Source: Acidimicrobiia bacterium
GTDB lineage: Bacteria > Actinomycetota > Acidimicrobiia > Acidimicrobiales > AC-14
Length of the DNA stretch: 64,000 nt
Assembly: GCA_023264995.1 (NCBI GenBank)
Contig: JAHFUR010000020.1
Location: 16,634-80,633 of the forward strand
Direction: 5' to 3'
Below are positions 30,933-39,816 of this stretch, piece by piece (position 1 is the stretch's first letter; every line of letters begins with the position of its first letter). The position numbers and the translations under genes were made by a program. The notes beneath the pieces were generated by a model. That model made no database searches. It was not told where the DNA came from and worked only from the letters and a program-made list of their open reading frames with translations.

Positions 30933-31736
30933 TCAGCCGGCGCCGACCAGCTCGCGGGCCCGCGCCGGGTCGCCGCCGAAGGCGGGGCAGTAGTCCCGGA
31001 ACGAGCACCAGTTGCACAGCTCCGAGGGCCGGGGCCGGAAGTCCTCCTCGGCGCAGGCCCGCTCCACGGCCTCCCAGATGGCGGTGGTGCGCTGTTCGAG
31101 GCCCCGGACGGACTGGGCCGACGGTTCGGCCACGATGGCGACCGGCTGGGAGAGGTAGAGGAGCTGGACCCGCGACGGGCGCCGGCCGAGGACCCGCTCG
31201 CACAGGAACGCGTAGAAGTGCACGCCACCGAGGCGGCTCTGCTCGTGGGCCACCCCGGGCACCCGCCCCGTCTTGTAGTCGGTGACGACCAGCCCACCGT
31301 CGGCATCGAGGTCGAGGCGGTCGATGATGCCCCGCAGGGTGAGCGAGCCGACGCGGGCCTCCATGAGGAGCTCCATGCCGATGGGGTGGACGGTGCGGGG
31401 GTCCTCGAGGGCGAAGTACTTCCGCACCAGGACCTCGGCGTCGGCGGCGAACGCCGCCTCGGCGGCGGCGTCGAGCCCGAGGCCCACGAGCTCGGGATCA
31501 GTGGCCATCTCGGTCCTGGCCCGCTCCAGGCAGGCCAGGGCGGCATCGAGGGTGCGGCCCGGCGCCGGCTCGCAGAAGAGGAGCTCCAGGGCGCGGTGGA
31601 CCAGCGTGCCCTTGGTGGCCGCGGCCGACGGGGCCTCGGGGAGCCGGTCGATGTTCGAGAACCGGAAGGCCAGCGCACAGTCCTTGAACGACGCCACCTT
31701 CGAGGGCGACAGCGAGGTGGGGAGGGGCAGCGCCAT
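30933..31736 (-). CDS. RecB-like PD-(D/E)XK nuclease with Fe-S Cys motif
   Basis: Encodes 267 residues from ATG 31736 (TTG 31745 is possible). Motifs: an early K-G-T-L-V-H-R-A-L-E-L-L helix, the catalytic G-I-I-D-R-L-D-L-D-...-V-V-T-D-Y-K-T-G, and four cysteines in the Cas4/AddB pattern: Cys near residue 20 (F-K-D-C-A) and C-N-W-C-S-F-R-D-Y-C near the C-terminus, expected to bind [4Fe-4S]. No CRISPR array or cas genes are nearby, so this is the free-standing actinobacterial repair-type protein rather than Cas4. Confidence 0.88.
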   Translation of the reverse strand: MALPLPTSLSPSKVASFKDCALAFRFSNIDRLPEAPSAAATKGTLVHRALELLFCEPAPGRTLDAALACLERARTEMATDPELVGLGLDAAAEAAFAADAEVLVRKYFALEDPRTVHPIGMELLMEARVGSLTLRGIIDRLDLDADGGLVVTDYKTGRVPGVAHEQSRLGGVHFYAFLCERVLGRRPSRVQLLYLSQPVAIVAEPSAQSVRGLEQRTTAIWEAVERACAEEDFRPRPSELCNWCSFRDYCPAFGGDPARARELVGAG

Positions 31737-31778
31737 CACTGCCAACCTACCGACGGGGTAGGACGGCGGCGAGGATGG

Positions 31779-32612
31779 TCAGGCGCCGGCGAACGCCGCC
31801 CTGATGGCCCCGGCGACCGTCGCCAGCCCCTCGAGCGGGCCGAAGTGGCCCAGGTCGGGGAAGGTGGACAGGGTGGCGGCCGGGAGCGCGTCGACCTGGG
31901 CCTGCGAGACGGCGGCCTCCATGGCCAGGCTCCGGTCGCCACGGGCGATCGTCACCGGGCACCGCACCTGGCCCAGGCGGGTGAAGCCGTCGTGGACCAG
32001 GCCCTGTCGGTAGATCGCCGCTTCCACGAACGGCGGGCACTTCAACCGCACACCCTCCTTGTCCGGGGCGAACCCGCAGTCGACGTAGGCCCGGAGGGCC
32101 TTGGCGTCGAGGGACTCCAGGGGAGGCTTGGAGGCGAAGTTCTCGTAGGCGTCCTGGCGGGTCGGGAACAGGTCGCGCCGCTTCAGCGCCCCGCTGATCA
32201 GTGGGCGCCGCGACGCGGCCAGCTCGTCGGTGATCGCCGGCCACACGATCGGTTCGTAGCACCACAGCGCGGCGAAGGTGCCGGGCCGGCGGGCCTCGGC
32301 GTCGAGCACCGCGGCACCGCCGGAGGAGTGGCCGAACCCGTAGGGGTGCTCGAGGCCCATCCCGTCGACGACTGCCAGCACGTCGTCTGCGAACCCCGAC
32401 CAGTTCCAGTCGTTCCCCGCCGGCGCGCCGGTGTCGCCGTGGCCGCGGGCGTCGTAGGACCAGCAGTGGAAGCGGTCGGCGAGGAGGGCGGCCAAAGGGG
32501 TGAGCACAGGCCCGCAGAACCCGGTGGCGTGGGCCATGAGCAGGGGCGGGCCGTCGCCCCCCAGGTCGTGAACAGCCAGCGTCACGCCGTCGGACGAAGG
32601 GAGGCGGAGCAC
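31779..32612 (-). CDS. Alpha/beta hydrolase
   Basis: Encodes 277 residues from GTG 32610-32612. The nucleophile elbow is G-H-S-S-G-G, the oxyanion region H-A-T-G-F-C, the acid in I-A-R-G-D-R-S and the catalytic His in D-L-G-H-F-G-P-L-E, a full triad. YDARGHGDTGAP is typical of this family. Substrate unknown (ester, lactone or haloalkane-like). The start has no ribosome site and is 24 bases from the divergent SnoaL-like gene, so both may be leaderless. Confidence 0.87.
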   Translation of the reverse strand: MLRLPSSDGVTLAVHDLGGDGPPLLMAHATGFCGPVLTPLAALLADRFHCWSYDARGHGDTGAPAGNDWNWSGFADDVLAVVDGMGLEHPYGFGHSSGGAAVLDAEARRPGTFAALWCYEPIVWPAITDELAASRRPLISGALKRRDLFPTRQDAYENFASKPPLESLDAKALRAYVDCGFAPDKEGVRLKCPPFVEAAIYRQGLVHDGFTRLGQVRCPVTIARGDRSLAMEAAVSQAQVDALPAATLSTFPDLGHFGPLEGLATVAGAIRAAFAGA

Positions 32613-32636
32613 GCGCGGAGGCTACCGTCGCACTCG

Positions 32637-33041
32637 GTGACAACTCGACCACCAGCGGGCGACCTGGAAGCGGTGGCTGCGGCCAACTCGGCGTTCTACG
32701 CCGCCTTCGAGGCCCGCGACCTCGACGCCATGTCCATCGTCTGGGAGCACTCCGACCGGGTGGTCTGCACCCACCCGGGGTGGGCCAGCCTGCGAGGCTG
32801 GGGCCAGGTGGCGGCGTCGTTCTTCGCCCTCTTCCAGAACTCCCAGCACCTCCAGTTCATCCTCACCAAGGAGACCGCCGAGGTGGCGGGCGATACGGCG
32901 TGGGTGGCCGTCGACGAGAACATCCTGCAGAGCACCACCGCCAACGCCGTGGCCGCTCTCAACCTCTTCGTCCGGGGCACCGGCGGGTGGAAGATGGTGG
33001 CCCACCACGCCTCGCCGATCAGCGACAACAACGACACCTGA
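32637..33041 (+). CDS. SnoaL/DUF4440-like protein
   Basis: Encodes 134 residues from GTG 32637. One NTF2-like domain: ANSAFYAAFEARDLDAM, W-E-H-S-D-R-V-V-C-T-H-P-G-W, an F-F-A-L-F-Q-N helix, then ETAEVAGDTAWVAV and W-K-M-V-A-H-H-A-S-P. This is the widely spread DUF4440/SnoaL_3 branch, distinct from the ester-cyclase copies at 4-14 kb. Function unknown. It faces a hairpin at 33048-33083 and the convergent sulfite reductase. Confidence 0.83.
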   Translation: MTTRPPAGDLEAVAAANSAFYAAFEARDLDAMSIVWEHSDRVVCTHPGWASLRGWGQVAASFFALFQNSQHLQFILTKETAEVAGDTAWVAVDENILQSTTANAVAALNLFVRGTGGWKMVAHHASPISDNNDT

Positions 33042-33047
33042 CCGATT

Positions 33048-33083
33048 GGTCGATCGGTGGCGGCATACCACCCCCGATTGACC
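33048..33083. terminator. Hairpin between convergent genes
   Basis: GGTCGATCGGTGG (33048-33060) pairs with CCCCCGATTGACC (33071-33083), with one G-T wobble, one mismatch and a ten-base loop. It lies between the ends of the SnoaL-like gene and the sulfite reductase and could serve both strands. Confidence 0.45.
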
Positions 33084-33098
33084 ACACGCTCGGGGTGG

Positions 33099-34895
33099 TC
33101 AGCCGGCGGCGCACTCCCCGGCGCCGACCTCGGCGATGTAGGGGCCGGTCTCGCCGTAGTCGACGTAGAAGTCGGGGTTGACCGCGGGGTCGGGGAAGGC
33201 GTCGAGGTCGGCCAGGCCCTCGGCGACGGCGGACGCGCCGCCGACCCGGGCCAGCCAGGCTGTGAAGCTCTCGCCGGCGGAACGCTCGTTGGCGAAGCGG
33301 CCGACGACCCGGACGGTGGCCTCGCCGGCGGCCTTGGCCGGGAGGCGGAGGGCCTTGTGGCCGAACTCGATCTGGGTGTGGCCCACGTAGCCGCCCAGGA
33401 GCATCTGGTAGCCGGGGGCGGCCTGGCCGTGGGCCCGGCGCTCGACGCCCATGAAGCCGATGTCGGAGATGTGGTGCTGGCCGCAGGAGTTGGTGCAGCC
33501 GGAGATGTTGACCCGGATGCCGCCGACGTCGCCCAGGCCGGCCTCTTCGAGCGCCCGGCCGATCTCGTCGGCCAGCCCCCGCGACTGGGTGACGGCCAGG
33601 TTGCAGGTGTCGGCGCCCGGGCAGGCGACGACGTCGCGCACGAGCTCGGCGCCCGGCTCGGCCATGCCGACGAACTCGAGGCGGGCGTGGAGCAGGGGCA
33701 ACTGCTCCTCGGTGAGGCCCCGGAACACGAAGTTCTGCCGGTTGGTGACCCGCACCTCCAGGCCCAGGTCGCGCTGGATGGCGGCGACGGCCCGGAACTG
33801 CTCGGCGGTCACGTCGCCCAGGCGGCAGTAGGCGTAGGCAGAGACAGTGTGCTTGGCATTGCCCCGGACCACGTTGGCGTCGTCCCAGCGCCCGTAGGGG
33901 TCGGACTTCCTGAGCACGACGTTGGTGCCCCAGCCCATCGGGGTGGGGCTGATGGTGGACGACACGCCGGCCGGCTCGTCGCCGGCGGCCTCGACGATGG
34001 CGGGCACGCCGCCGGGCCAGGTGGCCGACGCCGGCAGGAACCGGCGCTCCTTGAGGATGCGCCGGCGGACCTCGTCGGCGCCCAGGTTGTCGACCAGCCA
34101 CTTCATGCGGGCCCGGAGCTTGTTCTCACGGTTGCCGTAGTGGTCGAAGGTGCGGAGGATGGCCTCGATGGTGGGCAGCAGGTCCTCGCGGGAGGTGAAC
34201 TCCTCGAGGGCCTGGGCCGGGTGGGGGTTGGCACCCAGGCCGCCGGCGAAGAAGACCCGGAACCCGGGCTCCACGGTGCCGTCGTCCTTGGCCCGGTTGA
34301 CGGCCACCACGCCGACGTCGTTGAACATGGCCTGGCCGCAGTCGGTGACGCAGCCGCTGAAGTTGATCTTGAACTTGCGGGGCAGCCGCTGGGCGTAAGG
34401 GTTGCGCAGGAGGTGCTCGAAGGTGGCCTGGGCCCACGGGCTGATGTCGAGCACCTCGAACGGGCAGGCGCCGGCCAGGTGGCAACCCATGACGTTGCGC
34501 ACCGTGTCCCCGCACGCCTCACGGGTGGTGAGGCCGACGCTGGCCAGCTCCCGCAGCACGGCCGGGATGCGGTCGAGCTGGACGAAGTGGATCTGGACGT
34601 TCTGCCGGGTGGTGATGTGGCCCCACCCCCGGGAGTACGTCTCGCTCAGGTGGGCCAGCATCTCGAGCTGTTCCGGCCGCAACGACCCGTAGGGGATCTT
34701 GACCCGCACCATCTGGTTGGTGCCGCCCTGGCGTTGGCCGTAGACGCCGTTGTTGAGGCGGAAGACACGGAAAGCGTCCTCGTCCATGTCGCCGGCCTGG
34801 TACTTGGCCAGCATGCGCTCGAACTTCTGGATGTCGGCCAAGGCCGCGGGGCTGATGGCGCCGGGGCCGACCTCGACGTCGATCGTCTGACTCAT
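33099..34895 (-). CDS. Siroheme-[4Fe-4S] sulfite/nitrite reductase
   Basis: Encodes 598 residues with the duplicated half-domains of assimilatory sulfite and nitrite reductases. The cluster-binding motif is present as C-P-G-A-D-T-C (C-x5-C) and G-C-T-N-S-C-G (C-x3-C). H-I-T-T-R-Q-N-V-Q-I-H-F marks the first half. Near sulfur genes (Rrf2, cysC, cysH, sulfonate importer) it is most likely ferredoxin-dependent sulfite reductase (SirA-like), reducing sulfite to sulfide; nitrite reductase is the alternative. No ribosome site precedes the ATG; an inverted repeat lies 9-23 bases upstream. Confidence 0.88.
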   Translation of the reverse strand: MSQTIDVEVGPGAISPAALADIQKFERMLAKYQAGDMDEDAFRVFRLNNGVYGQRQGGTNQMVRVKIPYGSLRPEQLEMLAHLSETYSRGWGHITTRQNVQIHFVQLDRIPAVLRELASVGLTTREACGDTVRNVMGCHLAGACPFEVLDISPWAQATFEHLLRNPYAQRLPRKFKINFSGCVTDCGQAMFNDVGVVAVNRAKDDGTVEPGFRVFFAGGLGANPHPAQALEEFTSREDLLPTIEAILRTFDHYGNRENKLRARMKWLVDNLGADEVRRRILKERRFLPASATWPGGVPAIVEAAGDEPAGVSSTISPTPMGWGTNVVLRKSDPYGRWDDANVVRGNAKHTVSAYAYCRLGDVTAEQFRAVAAIQRDLGLEVRVTNRQNFVFRGLTEEQLPLLHARLEFVGMAEPGAELVRDVVACPGADTCNLAVTQSRGLADEIGRALEEAGLGDVGGIRVNISGCTNSCGQHHISDIGFMGVERRAHGQAAPGYQMLLGGYVGHTQIEFGHKALRLPAKAAGEATVRVVGRFANERSAGESFTAWLARVGGASAVAEGLADLDAFPDPAVNPDFYVDYGETGPYIAEVGAGECAAG

Positions 34896-34903
34896 GGACT
34901 TGA

Positions 34904-34918
34904 GGGTACCAAATACCC
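34904..34918. promoter_or_regulatory. GGGTA-N5-TACCC operator candidate upstream of sulfite reductase
   Basis: GGGTA (34904-34908) and TACCC (34914-34918) are perfect five-base arms around CCAAA. The element sits just before the reductase start, in the 34-base gap after hemD. A Cys-less Rrf2 regulator encoded in the same operon (35730-36188) is the obvious candidate to bind, as CymR does in cysteine metabolism of other bacteria. Confidence 0.4.
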
Positions 34919-34929
34919 GACCGTTTCGA

Positions 34930-35733
34930 TCAAGAATCGCCCAACCGAGCGACGAGCTGGCGGACCATGGCCGGGAGCCGGGGCGGGTCGGGCCAGATGG
35001 GGCCGTCGATGCCCTCCTCGGTGGCCGCCGTGGCGCACACCGGCCCGACGCACGACGCGACCACGCCGGCGTTGAACGCGGCCCTCAGGTCGTTGCGGAG
35101 GCCGAGCCCATCGGCGATGCGGAACAGGTTGTGGACCGCGGGTTGGGCGGTGAAGGTGACGGCGTCGACCCGGCCGACGGCGACGGCCTCGACCAGCCCC
35201 TGGGCCGGGCCGGGGTCGTCGGGGAGCGCCCAGTGGTAGACGGGCACCTCGACCAGCTCGCCGGCCATGGCCCGGAGGACGTCGGTGGACGGGTTGCCCT
35301 CGGGGTCGAAGAGCTGGAGGGCGACCCGGGCGCCGGCCACGTCGCCGTGGGCGCCCAGGTGCTCGACGATCTCGTGCATCGTCTCGTTCGGGGCCTTCCA
35401 CCACACGTCGAGGTTGGCGCCCCGGGCCGCCGAGTTGGCCTTGGCCCCCCGGGCGACCACACGGGTGCCCTTGGTGGCGAGCCCGGCCAGCAGGGCGTCG
35501 TCGAGGCCCCAGCCGTTGGCGGCCTCCAGCCAGCGGCGCAGGCCCATGCCGGTGGTCACGACCAGGTAGTCGGGCGGGTCGCCGGCGAGCGCGGCGGTGA
35601 TCGCCCGGAGGCCGTCGTCGCCGGTGAGGTCGATGGTGCGCATGGTCGGCGCGTGGACGACGTCGACCCCTCGGTCGGTGAACAGCCGGGCCTGTTCCTC
35701 CCACCGCCGGTCGGCGGTGATGCCGACCCTCAT
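34930..35733 (-). CDS. hemD: Uroporphyrinogen-III synthase-like protein (HemD)
   Basis: Encodes 267 residues, the usual HemD length. Two Rossmann-like halves are visible: V-G-I-T-A-D-R-R-W...T-G-M-G-L-R-R-W-L and V-Y-H-W-A-L-P...D-A-V-T-F-T-A-Q-P-A-V...A-S-C-V-G-P-V-C-A. HemD enzymes cyclise hydroxymethylbilane to uroporphyrinogen III, the precursor of siroheme, which the downstream reductase needs. Motifs in this family are weak, so a related regulatory role is possible. ATGA overlap with the Rrf2 gene upstream. Confidence 0.78.
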   Translation of the reverse strand: MRVGITADRRWEEQARLFTDRGVDVVHAPTMRTIDLTGDDGLRAITAALAGDPPDYLVVTTGMGLRRWLEAANGWGLDDALLAGLATKGTRVVARGAKANSAARGANLDVWWKAPNETMHEIVEHLGAHGDVAGARVALQLFDPEGNPSTDVLRAMAGELVEVPVYHWALPDDPGPAQGLVEAVAVGRVDAVTFTAQPAVHNLFRIADGLGLRNDLRAAFNAGVVASCVGPVCATAATEEGIDGPIWPDPPRLPAMVRQLVARLGDS

Positions 35734-36188
35734 CGCCGGGCCCGGGCGTCGGGGCCGGCGGCCAACTGGGCCACACCGGCCGGAAGGCTCCCGCCGGCGA
35801 TGTCGGCGATGGTCACCGTCTCCAGCACCGAGCGAAGTGTGGCCCGGGCCGCGATCCAGACGTCCTGTAATGCGACGGCGGCGCCGGCGTAGGCCACGTC
35901 CTCGGGCGGTTGGCCGCGCACGTCGCCCAACGCGCCGTCGACGTGGCGGACCACGTCGGCCACGGTGATGCTCTCGGCCGGCACCCGCAGCCAGTAGCCG
36001 CCGACCGCGCCCCGCTGGCTGACGACGATGCCGGCCCGGCGCAGGTCGCCGAGGATGTTCTCGGTGAACTTGAGCGGGATGTCCTGGGCCGCGGCGATGG
36101 CCTCGCCCTTCATCGGGCCGGTGCCGGCCGCGGCGGCCAGCTCGGCCAGCGCCCGCACCGCGTAGTCGACCTTGGCGGACACTCGCAC
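35730..36188 (-). CDS. Rrf2-family transcription regulator (CymR-like, no Fe-S Cys)
   Basis: Encodes 152 residues: an N-terminal winged helix (DYAVRALAELA, then I-P-L-K-F-T-E-N-I-L-G-D-L-R-R-A-G-I-V-V-S-Q-R-G-A-V-G-G-Y), and a C-terminal dimerisation helix. Rrf2 proteins with Fe-S clusters (IscR, NsrR) have three Cys near residue 95-105; this one has none, like CymR, the repressor of cysteine synthesis genes. It heads the operon with hemD and the sulfite reductase, so it likely senses cysteine or sulfide status. Target site proposed at 34904. Confidence 0.88.
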   Translation of the reverse strand: MRVSAKVDYAVRALAELAAAAGTGPMKGEAIAAAQDIPLKFTENILGDLRRAGIVVSQRGAVGGYWLRVPAESITVADVVRHVDGALGDVRGQPPEDVAYAGAAVALQDVWIAARATLRSVLETVTIADIAGGSLPAGVAQLAAGPDARARR

Positions 36189-36207
36189 CGGGCGATTCTC
36201 CCTCAGT

Positions 36208-39200
36208 TCACCCCTTGGCGTCCTGGGGGAGCAACGCCGAGGCGGCGGCGGCCAGCCCGGTCATGCCCAGCTCGGCGGCTGCCGCCCCGGCCGCCCGCAA
36301 CAGCTCATGGGCCCGAGCCTGGTCCCCGGCCCGGTCGCGCACGACGAGCAGCCGCCCGAACCAGTACCGGCTCCGGGCCAGCAGGGGCGGCGCCCGCAGG
36401 CCGGCGTCGACGGCCACCGCGACCTTGAAGTGGGCTTCCGCGTCGTCCCAGCGGCCGACCGTCGTGCAGAGCTGGCCGAGGTAGCGGTCGACCGAGCCGG
36501 GGCAGTGGGCGACGAGGCCGGACGCGACGACGAGGCCGGCGTAGGGCCGGTACCGCTCATAGATCGCGGCGGCGAGGGCAGGCTCGTCGAGGCTGGCGGC
36601 CACCTCGGCCAGGTAGGCGAAGCCTGTCGAGGTCATCGACTGCACGACCCGGGCGAAACCGTCGGCCCGCAGCCGGTCGACGATGGCTAGGGCGGCGTCG
36701 CGGTCGCCGGTCTCAGCGTGGACCAGCGCCAGCATCGACATGAGGCCGATGCTGTTGGGCCGCATGGAGGCCACCCGGGCGGCGTCGGCCTTGTGCCCGG
36801 CGACGGTGCCCAGTTCGAGGGCCAGCTTGCAGAGCTGCACGGCCAGCGGGTCGAGGAGGATCTCGGGCCGGGCGGGGATGGCGCCGGCCTCGGCGACCAG
36901 CCGTTCCACGTCGTGGAAGCGGCCGTCGAGCAGGGCGAGCGCCGTCCGCAGCAGCGCGGCCTGGAAGGCGACGCCGGGGTTGCGGATCGACAGGTTGCGC
37001 TGTTCCAGCTCGTCGACGCCGGCCTCGAACCCGTCGCGGTCACCGACGACGAGGCGGGCGATGGCCCGGCCTCGGCCCACGCCATTGCGCCATCGCGGCC
37101 CGGTGACCGGCCCGGGCATCGGGCCGAGGGCGTAGAGCTCCTCCTCGACGTCGAGCAGCTCCCGGGCGCGCGGGGTGTCGGTGAGCACCATCGACTGTGC
37201 GAACAGGGCGGCGTGGAGCGCCTCGGCGTCGCCGGACGTACGGGCCAGGGCCAGCGCTTCGTCGGCACGGGCACCGGCCAGGCCGGCGGCGACGACCGGT
37301 CGGGCCATCGACATGCTGGCCAGGACTCGGGCCCGCAGGGCGGGTGACGCCTCGCCCAGCCCGAGGAGCGCGTGCTCGGCTAGCTCGACGCCCCGGGGGT
37401 CGAGCTGGCCGTCGGAGAACAGGTAGAGGCTGACGGCGCGAGCCAGGCGTTCGGGCGAACCCATCCGGCTGGCGACCTCGGCCGCCTCGAGCAGAGTTCT
37501 CGGAGGCTGGTCGGCGACCATCAGGCCCCGGGTCTCGAACGCCAGGAGCAACAGCTCGAAGCGGGCGTCGAGGTGCTCGGGGTCGGTCGCCGACAGGGCG
37601 GCGAGGCCGAGGCTGGTGAAGGCGACGACGTCCTCCCATGCGCACCGGGCGAACGCCTGCCGACCGGCGGCGAGCGCGTACGTGCCGGCTTCGGTGGCGC
37701 CGCCGTCGGCGCCGGCCTCGGCGAAGTGGTGGGCCAGCGCGGGCAGCCGAGGGTCCAGGTCGCCGGGCATGGCGGCCAGGGCCCGGCCGACGTGGTGGTG
37801 GAGCCGGGCCCGCCGGGTGGCCGAGAGGGCCGAGTAGATCGTGTCGCGGACGATGGCGTGGGCGAACTGGTACCGGCCGGTGCCGATCTCGGTCACGACG
37901 GCGGCGGCGAGCGCCTCCTCAGCGGCGTCGAGCGCGCCGTCGGGGTTGCCGGCGTTGGTGACCGCTTCCAGGAGGCCGAGCTCGAACTGGAATCCGACCA
38001 CCGAGGCGACGGTGAGGACGCGCTGGGCCGCGTCGGAGAGCCGGGCCACCCGCCGGGCCACGACGTCGCGGATGCCGTCGGGGAGGCCGAGGCGTTCCAC
38101 GCCGTCGTCCTCGCGCCCTCCATCCGTGTGGCGGTGCGTCGGGCTCGTATCGGCCAGGAGGCGAATGAACTCGCCCACGAAGAAGGGGTTGCCGCCCGTG
38201 CGGGCGTGCAGCCCCCGGGCCAGCGCCTCGCCGGCGCTGTCGAGCGCGTGGCCCTCTCGATGCTCGACCAGCGCGGCGACACCGGCCTCGTCCAGGCCGG
38301 CCAGGAGCATGCGTTCGACGCCCGGCTCCCGGCGCAGGTCGGCCAGCAGCGCGGCCAGCTGGTCGTCGGGCGCCACCTCGGTGTGCCGGTAGGTGCCGAC
38401 GACCACCAACGCCGGCGTGCGGGCGGCGAGGACATGGCGGAGCAGGGCCAGGGTCGGCGCCGGCGCCCAGTGGAGGTCGTCGACCACCAGGACGACGGGC
38501 CGGACGGAGGCAGCCTGGGCCAGGAGCCCGGTGACCGCCTCGAAGAGCCGGTAGCGATCGCCCGCCGAGCCCGCCGGCGGGAGGGCCGGCGCGTCGGAGG
38601 TGCGCCGGGCGAGCTCGGGGACGATGCGGCCCAGCTCGCCACCGTGGTCGGCGACATGGGCGGCGAGCTCGGCTTGGCCGCAGTGGGCCACGTAGTGGCG
38701 CAGGGCCTCGGCGAACGGCTGGTAGGCGACACCGAGCTCTTCATCGCAGCGCCCGTAGAGCACGGTGGCGCCCTGGGCGTACGCGTACCGGGCGAAGTCG
38801 GTGACGAGGGTGGTCTTGCCGACCCCGGGTTCGCCCCCGACCATGACGGCCTGCCGGCCGGCTGATGTCGCCTGCTCCAATGCCCGTCGCAGCCGCTCCA
38901 CCTCGTCCCTGCGGCCGACCAGGAACGTCGAGACGCCGGGCGTGAGCGTCGCGGGCAGCGGGGGTGGCCCTGGCGGTGCCGCCACGTCCACCGTCGCGTC
39001 GTCGGTGAGGAGCGAGAGGTAGGCGCTGTTGGTGGCGGCGGACGGGCTGGCGCCCAGCTCCTCGGCGAGCACTCGCCGGCACCGCTCGTAGACCCGCAGC
39101 CCCTCCGCCGGGTTGCCGGCGCCCCGGTGCGCGGCTATGAGCAGCACGTAGGCCGACTCCCGGTACGGTTCGTTCTCGATGGCCTCGGCGGCCGCGGCCG

Positions 39201-39756
39201 CGGCCTCGACCCACAGCCCGAGGGCGCCGTAGGCCTCGGAGAGGAGCTCCAGGGCCCGGAGGCGGACCTCGCGCAGCTCGGCCTGGCGCCGTTCGACCCA
39301 CACGCCCGACCACCCGGGCAGGAACCCCTGGGCGGCGACACCCAGCGCGGCCGCGGCCGCCTCCCGTGCCTCGTCCGGTCTTCCCTCACGCAGCGCCCGC
39401 AGCGCACTGTCCACGTTCGCGCCCGCTTCCTCGATATCGACCACGGTCCCGGCTGGCAGGCGTACCTGGTAGGCGCCGAAGACGTTCACAACTTCGATCC
39501 TGTGCGCCGCGCCGTCGGCGGCCAGCGCACTGCGGGCCTTGGAGGCGTTGCCCCGCAACATCTGGTCCCACGAGCGGGGAAGCTCGTCGTCGCCCCAGAG
39601 CACCTCGGCGAGCTCGTCCTTGCTCACCGGGCGGTGGCGATGGCACACCAGGTACGCCCAGAACAACCGACCGAGCCGGCCCAGGCCGCTCATGTCGACC
39701 GAGGCGCCGTCGATGTCGACGGCCACGAGGCCGGCGAGCGCGATGCGCGCGGTCAT
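36208..39756 (-). CDS. SARP-type regulator with AAA/STAND ATPase and TPR-like C-terminus
   Basis: Encodes 1182 residues. Residues 1-100 are an OmpR-type winged helix (SARP DNA-binding), 105-252 a bacterial transcriptional activation domain, about 275-560 a P-loop NTPase with Walker A G308-E-P-G-V-G-K-T315 and Walker B V-V-L-V-V-D-D427-L-H-W, and about 650-1180 helical repeats of MalT/TPR type. No C-terminal LuxR helix-turn-helix is present, so DNA binding is by the N-terminus as in AfsR. Such proteins activate secondary metabolism or stress genes on ligand and ATP binding. Upstream repeats at 40591-40623 fit a SARP site. Confidence 0.9.
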   Translation of the reverse strand: MTARIALAGLVAVDIDGASVDMSGLGRLGRLFWAYLVCHRHRPVSKDELAEVLWGDDELPRSWDQMLRGNASKARSALAADGAAHRIEVVNVFGAYQVRLPAGTVVDIEEAGANVDSALRALREGRPDEAREAAAAALGVAAQGFLPGWSGVWVERRQAELREVRLRALELLSEAYGALGLWVEAAAAAAEAIENEPYRESAYVLLIAAHRGAGNPAEGLRVYERCRRVLAEELGASPSAATNSAYLSLLTDDATVDVAAPPGPPPLPATLTPGVSTFLVGRRDEVERLRRALEQATSAGRQAVMVGGEPGVGKTTLVTDFARYAYAQGATVLYGRCDEELGVAYQPFAEALRHYVAHCGQAELAAHVADHGGELGRIVPELARRTSDAPALPPAGSAGDRYRLFEAVTGLLAQAASVRPVVLVVDDLHWAPAPTLALLRHVLAARTPALVVVGTYRHTEVAPDDQLAALLADLRREPGVERMLLAGLDEAGVAALVEHREGHALDSAGEALARGLHARTGGNPFFVGEFIRLLADTSPTHRHTDGGREDDGVERLGLPDGIRDVVARRVARLSDAAQRVLTVASVVGFQFELGLLEAVTNAGNPDGALDAAEEALAAAVVTEIGTGRYQFAHAIVRDTIYSALSATRRARLHHHVGRALAAMPGDLDPRLPALAHHFAEAGADGGATEAGTYALAAGRQAFARCAWEDVVAFTSLGLAALSATDPEHLDARFELLLLAFETRGLMVADQPPRTLLEAAEVASRMGSPERLARAVSLYLFSDGQLDPRGVELAEHALLGLGEASPALRARVLASMSMARPVVAAGLAGARADEALALARTSGDAEALHAALFAQSMVLTDTPRARELLDVEEELYALGPMPGPVTGPRWRNGVGRGRAIARLVVGDRDGFEAGVDELEQRNLSIRNPGVAFQAALLRTALALLDGRFHDVERLVAEAGAIPARPEILLDPLAVQLCKLALELGTVAGHKADAARVASMRPNSIGLMSMLALVHAETGDRDAALAIVDRLRADGFARVVQSMTSTGFAYLAEVAASLDEPALAAAIYERYRPYAGLVVASGLVAHCPGSVDRYLGQLCTTVGRWDDAEAHFKVAVAVDAGLRAPPLLARSRYWFGRLLVVRDRAGDQARAHELLRAAGAAAAELGMTGLAAAASALLPQDAKG

Positions 39757-39776
39757 CGGGCCAGCGTAGGCCCGGC

Positions 39777-39806
39777 CCCGGCCCCGGCCCCGGGGCCGGG
39801 GCCGGG
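39777..39806. promoter_or_regulatory. Perfect 30-bp GC palindrome between the membrane protein and SARP genes
   Basis: The left arm CCCGGCCCCGGCCCC (39777-39791) abuts its exact complement (39792-39806) with no spacer, within a longer GGCCCC repeat. It lies in the 60-base gap before the SARP gene. It could slow transcription, act as a terminator/attenuator or be a slippage product. Confidence 0.55.
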
Positions 39807-39816
39807 CGCCGGCGCC

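Noticed and set aside
30933..31736. RecB-like nuclease with four Cys as a Cas4 of a CRISPR system
   Set aside because: No repeat array and no cas1, cas2 or other cas gene occurs anywhere in the window; free-standing homologues are common in actinobacteria.
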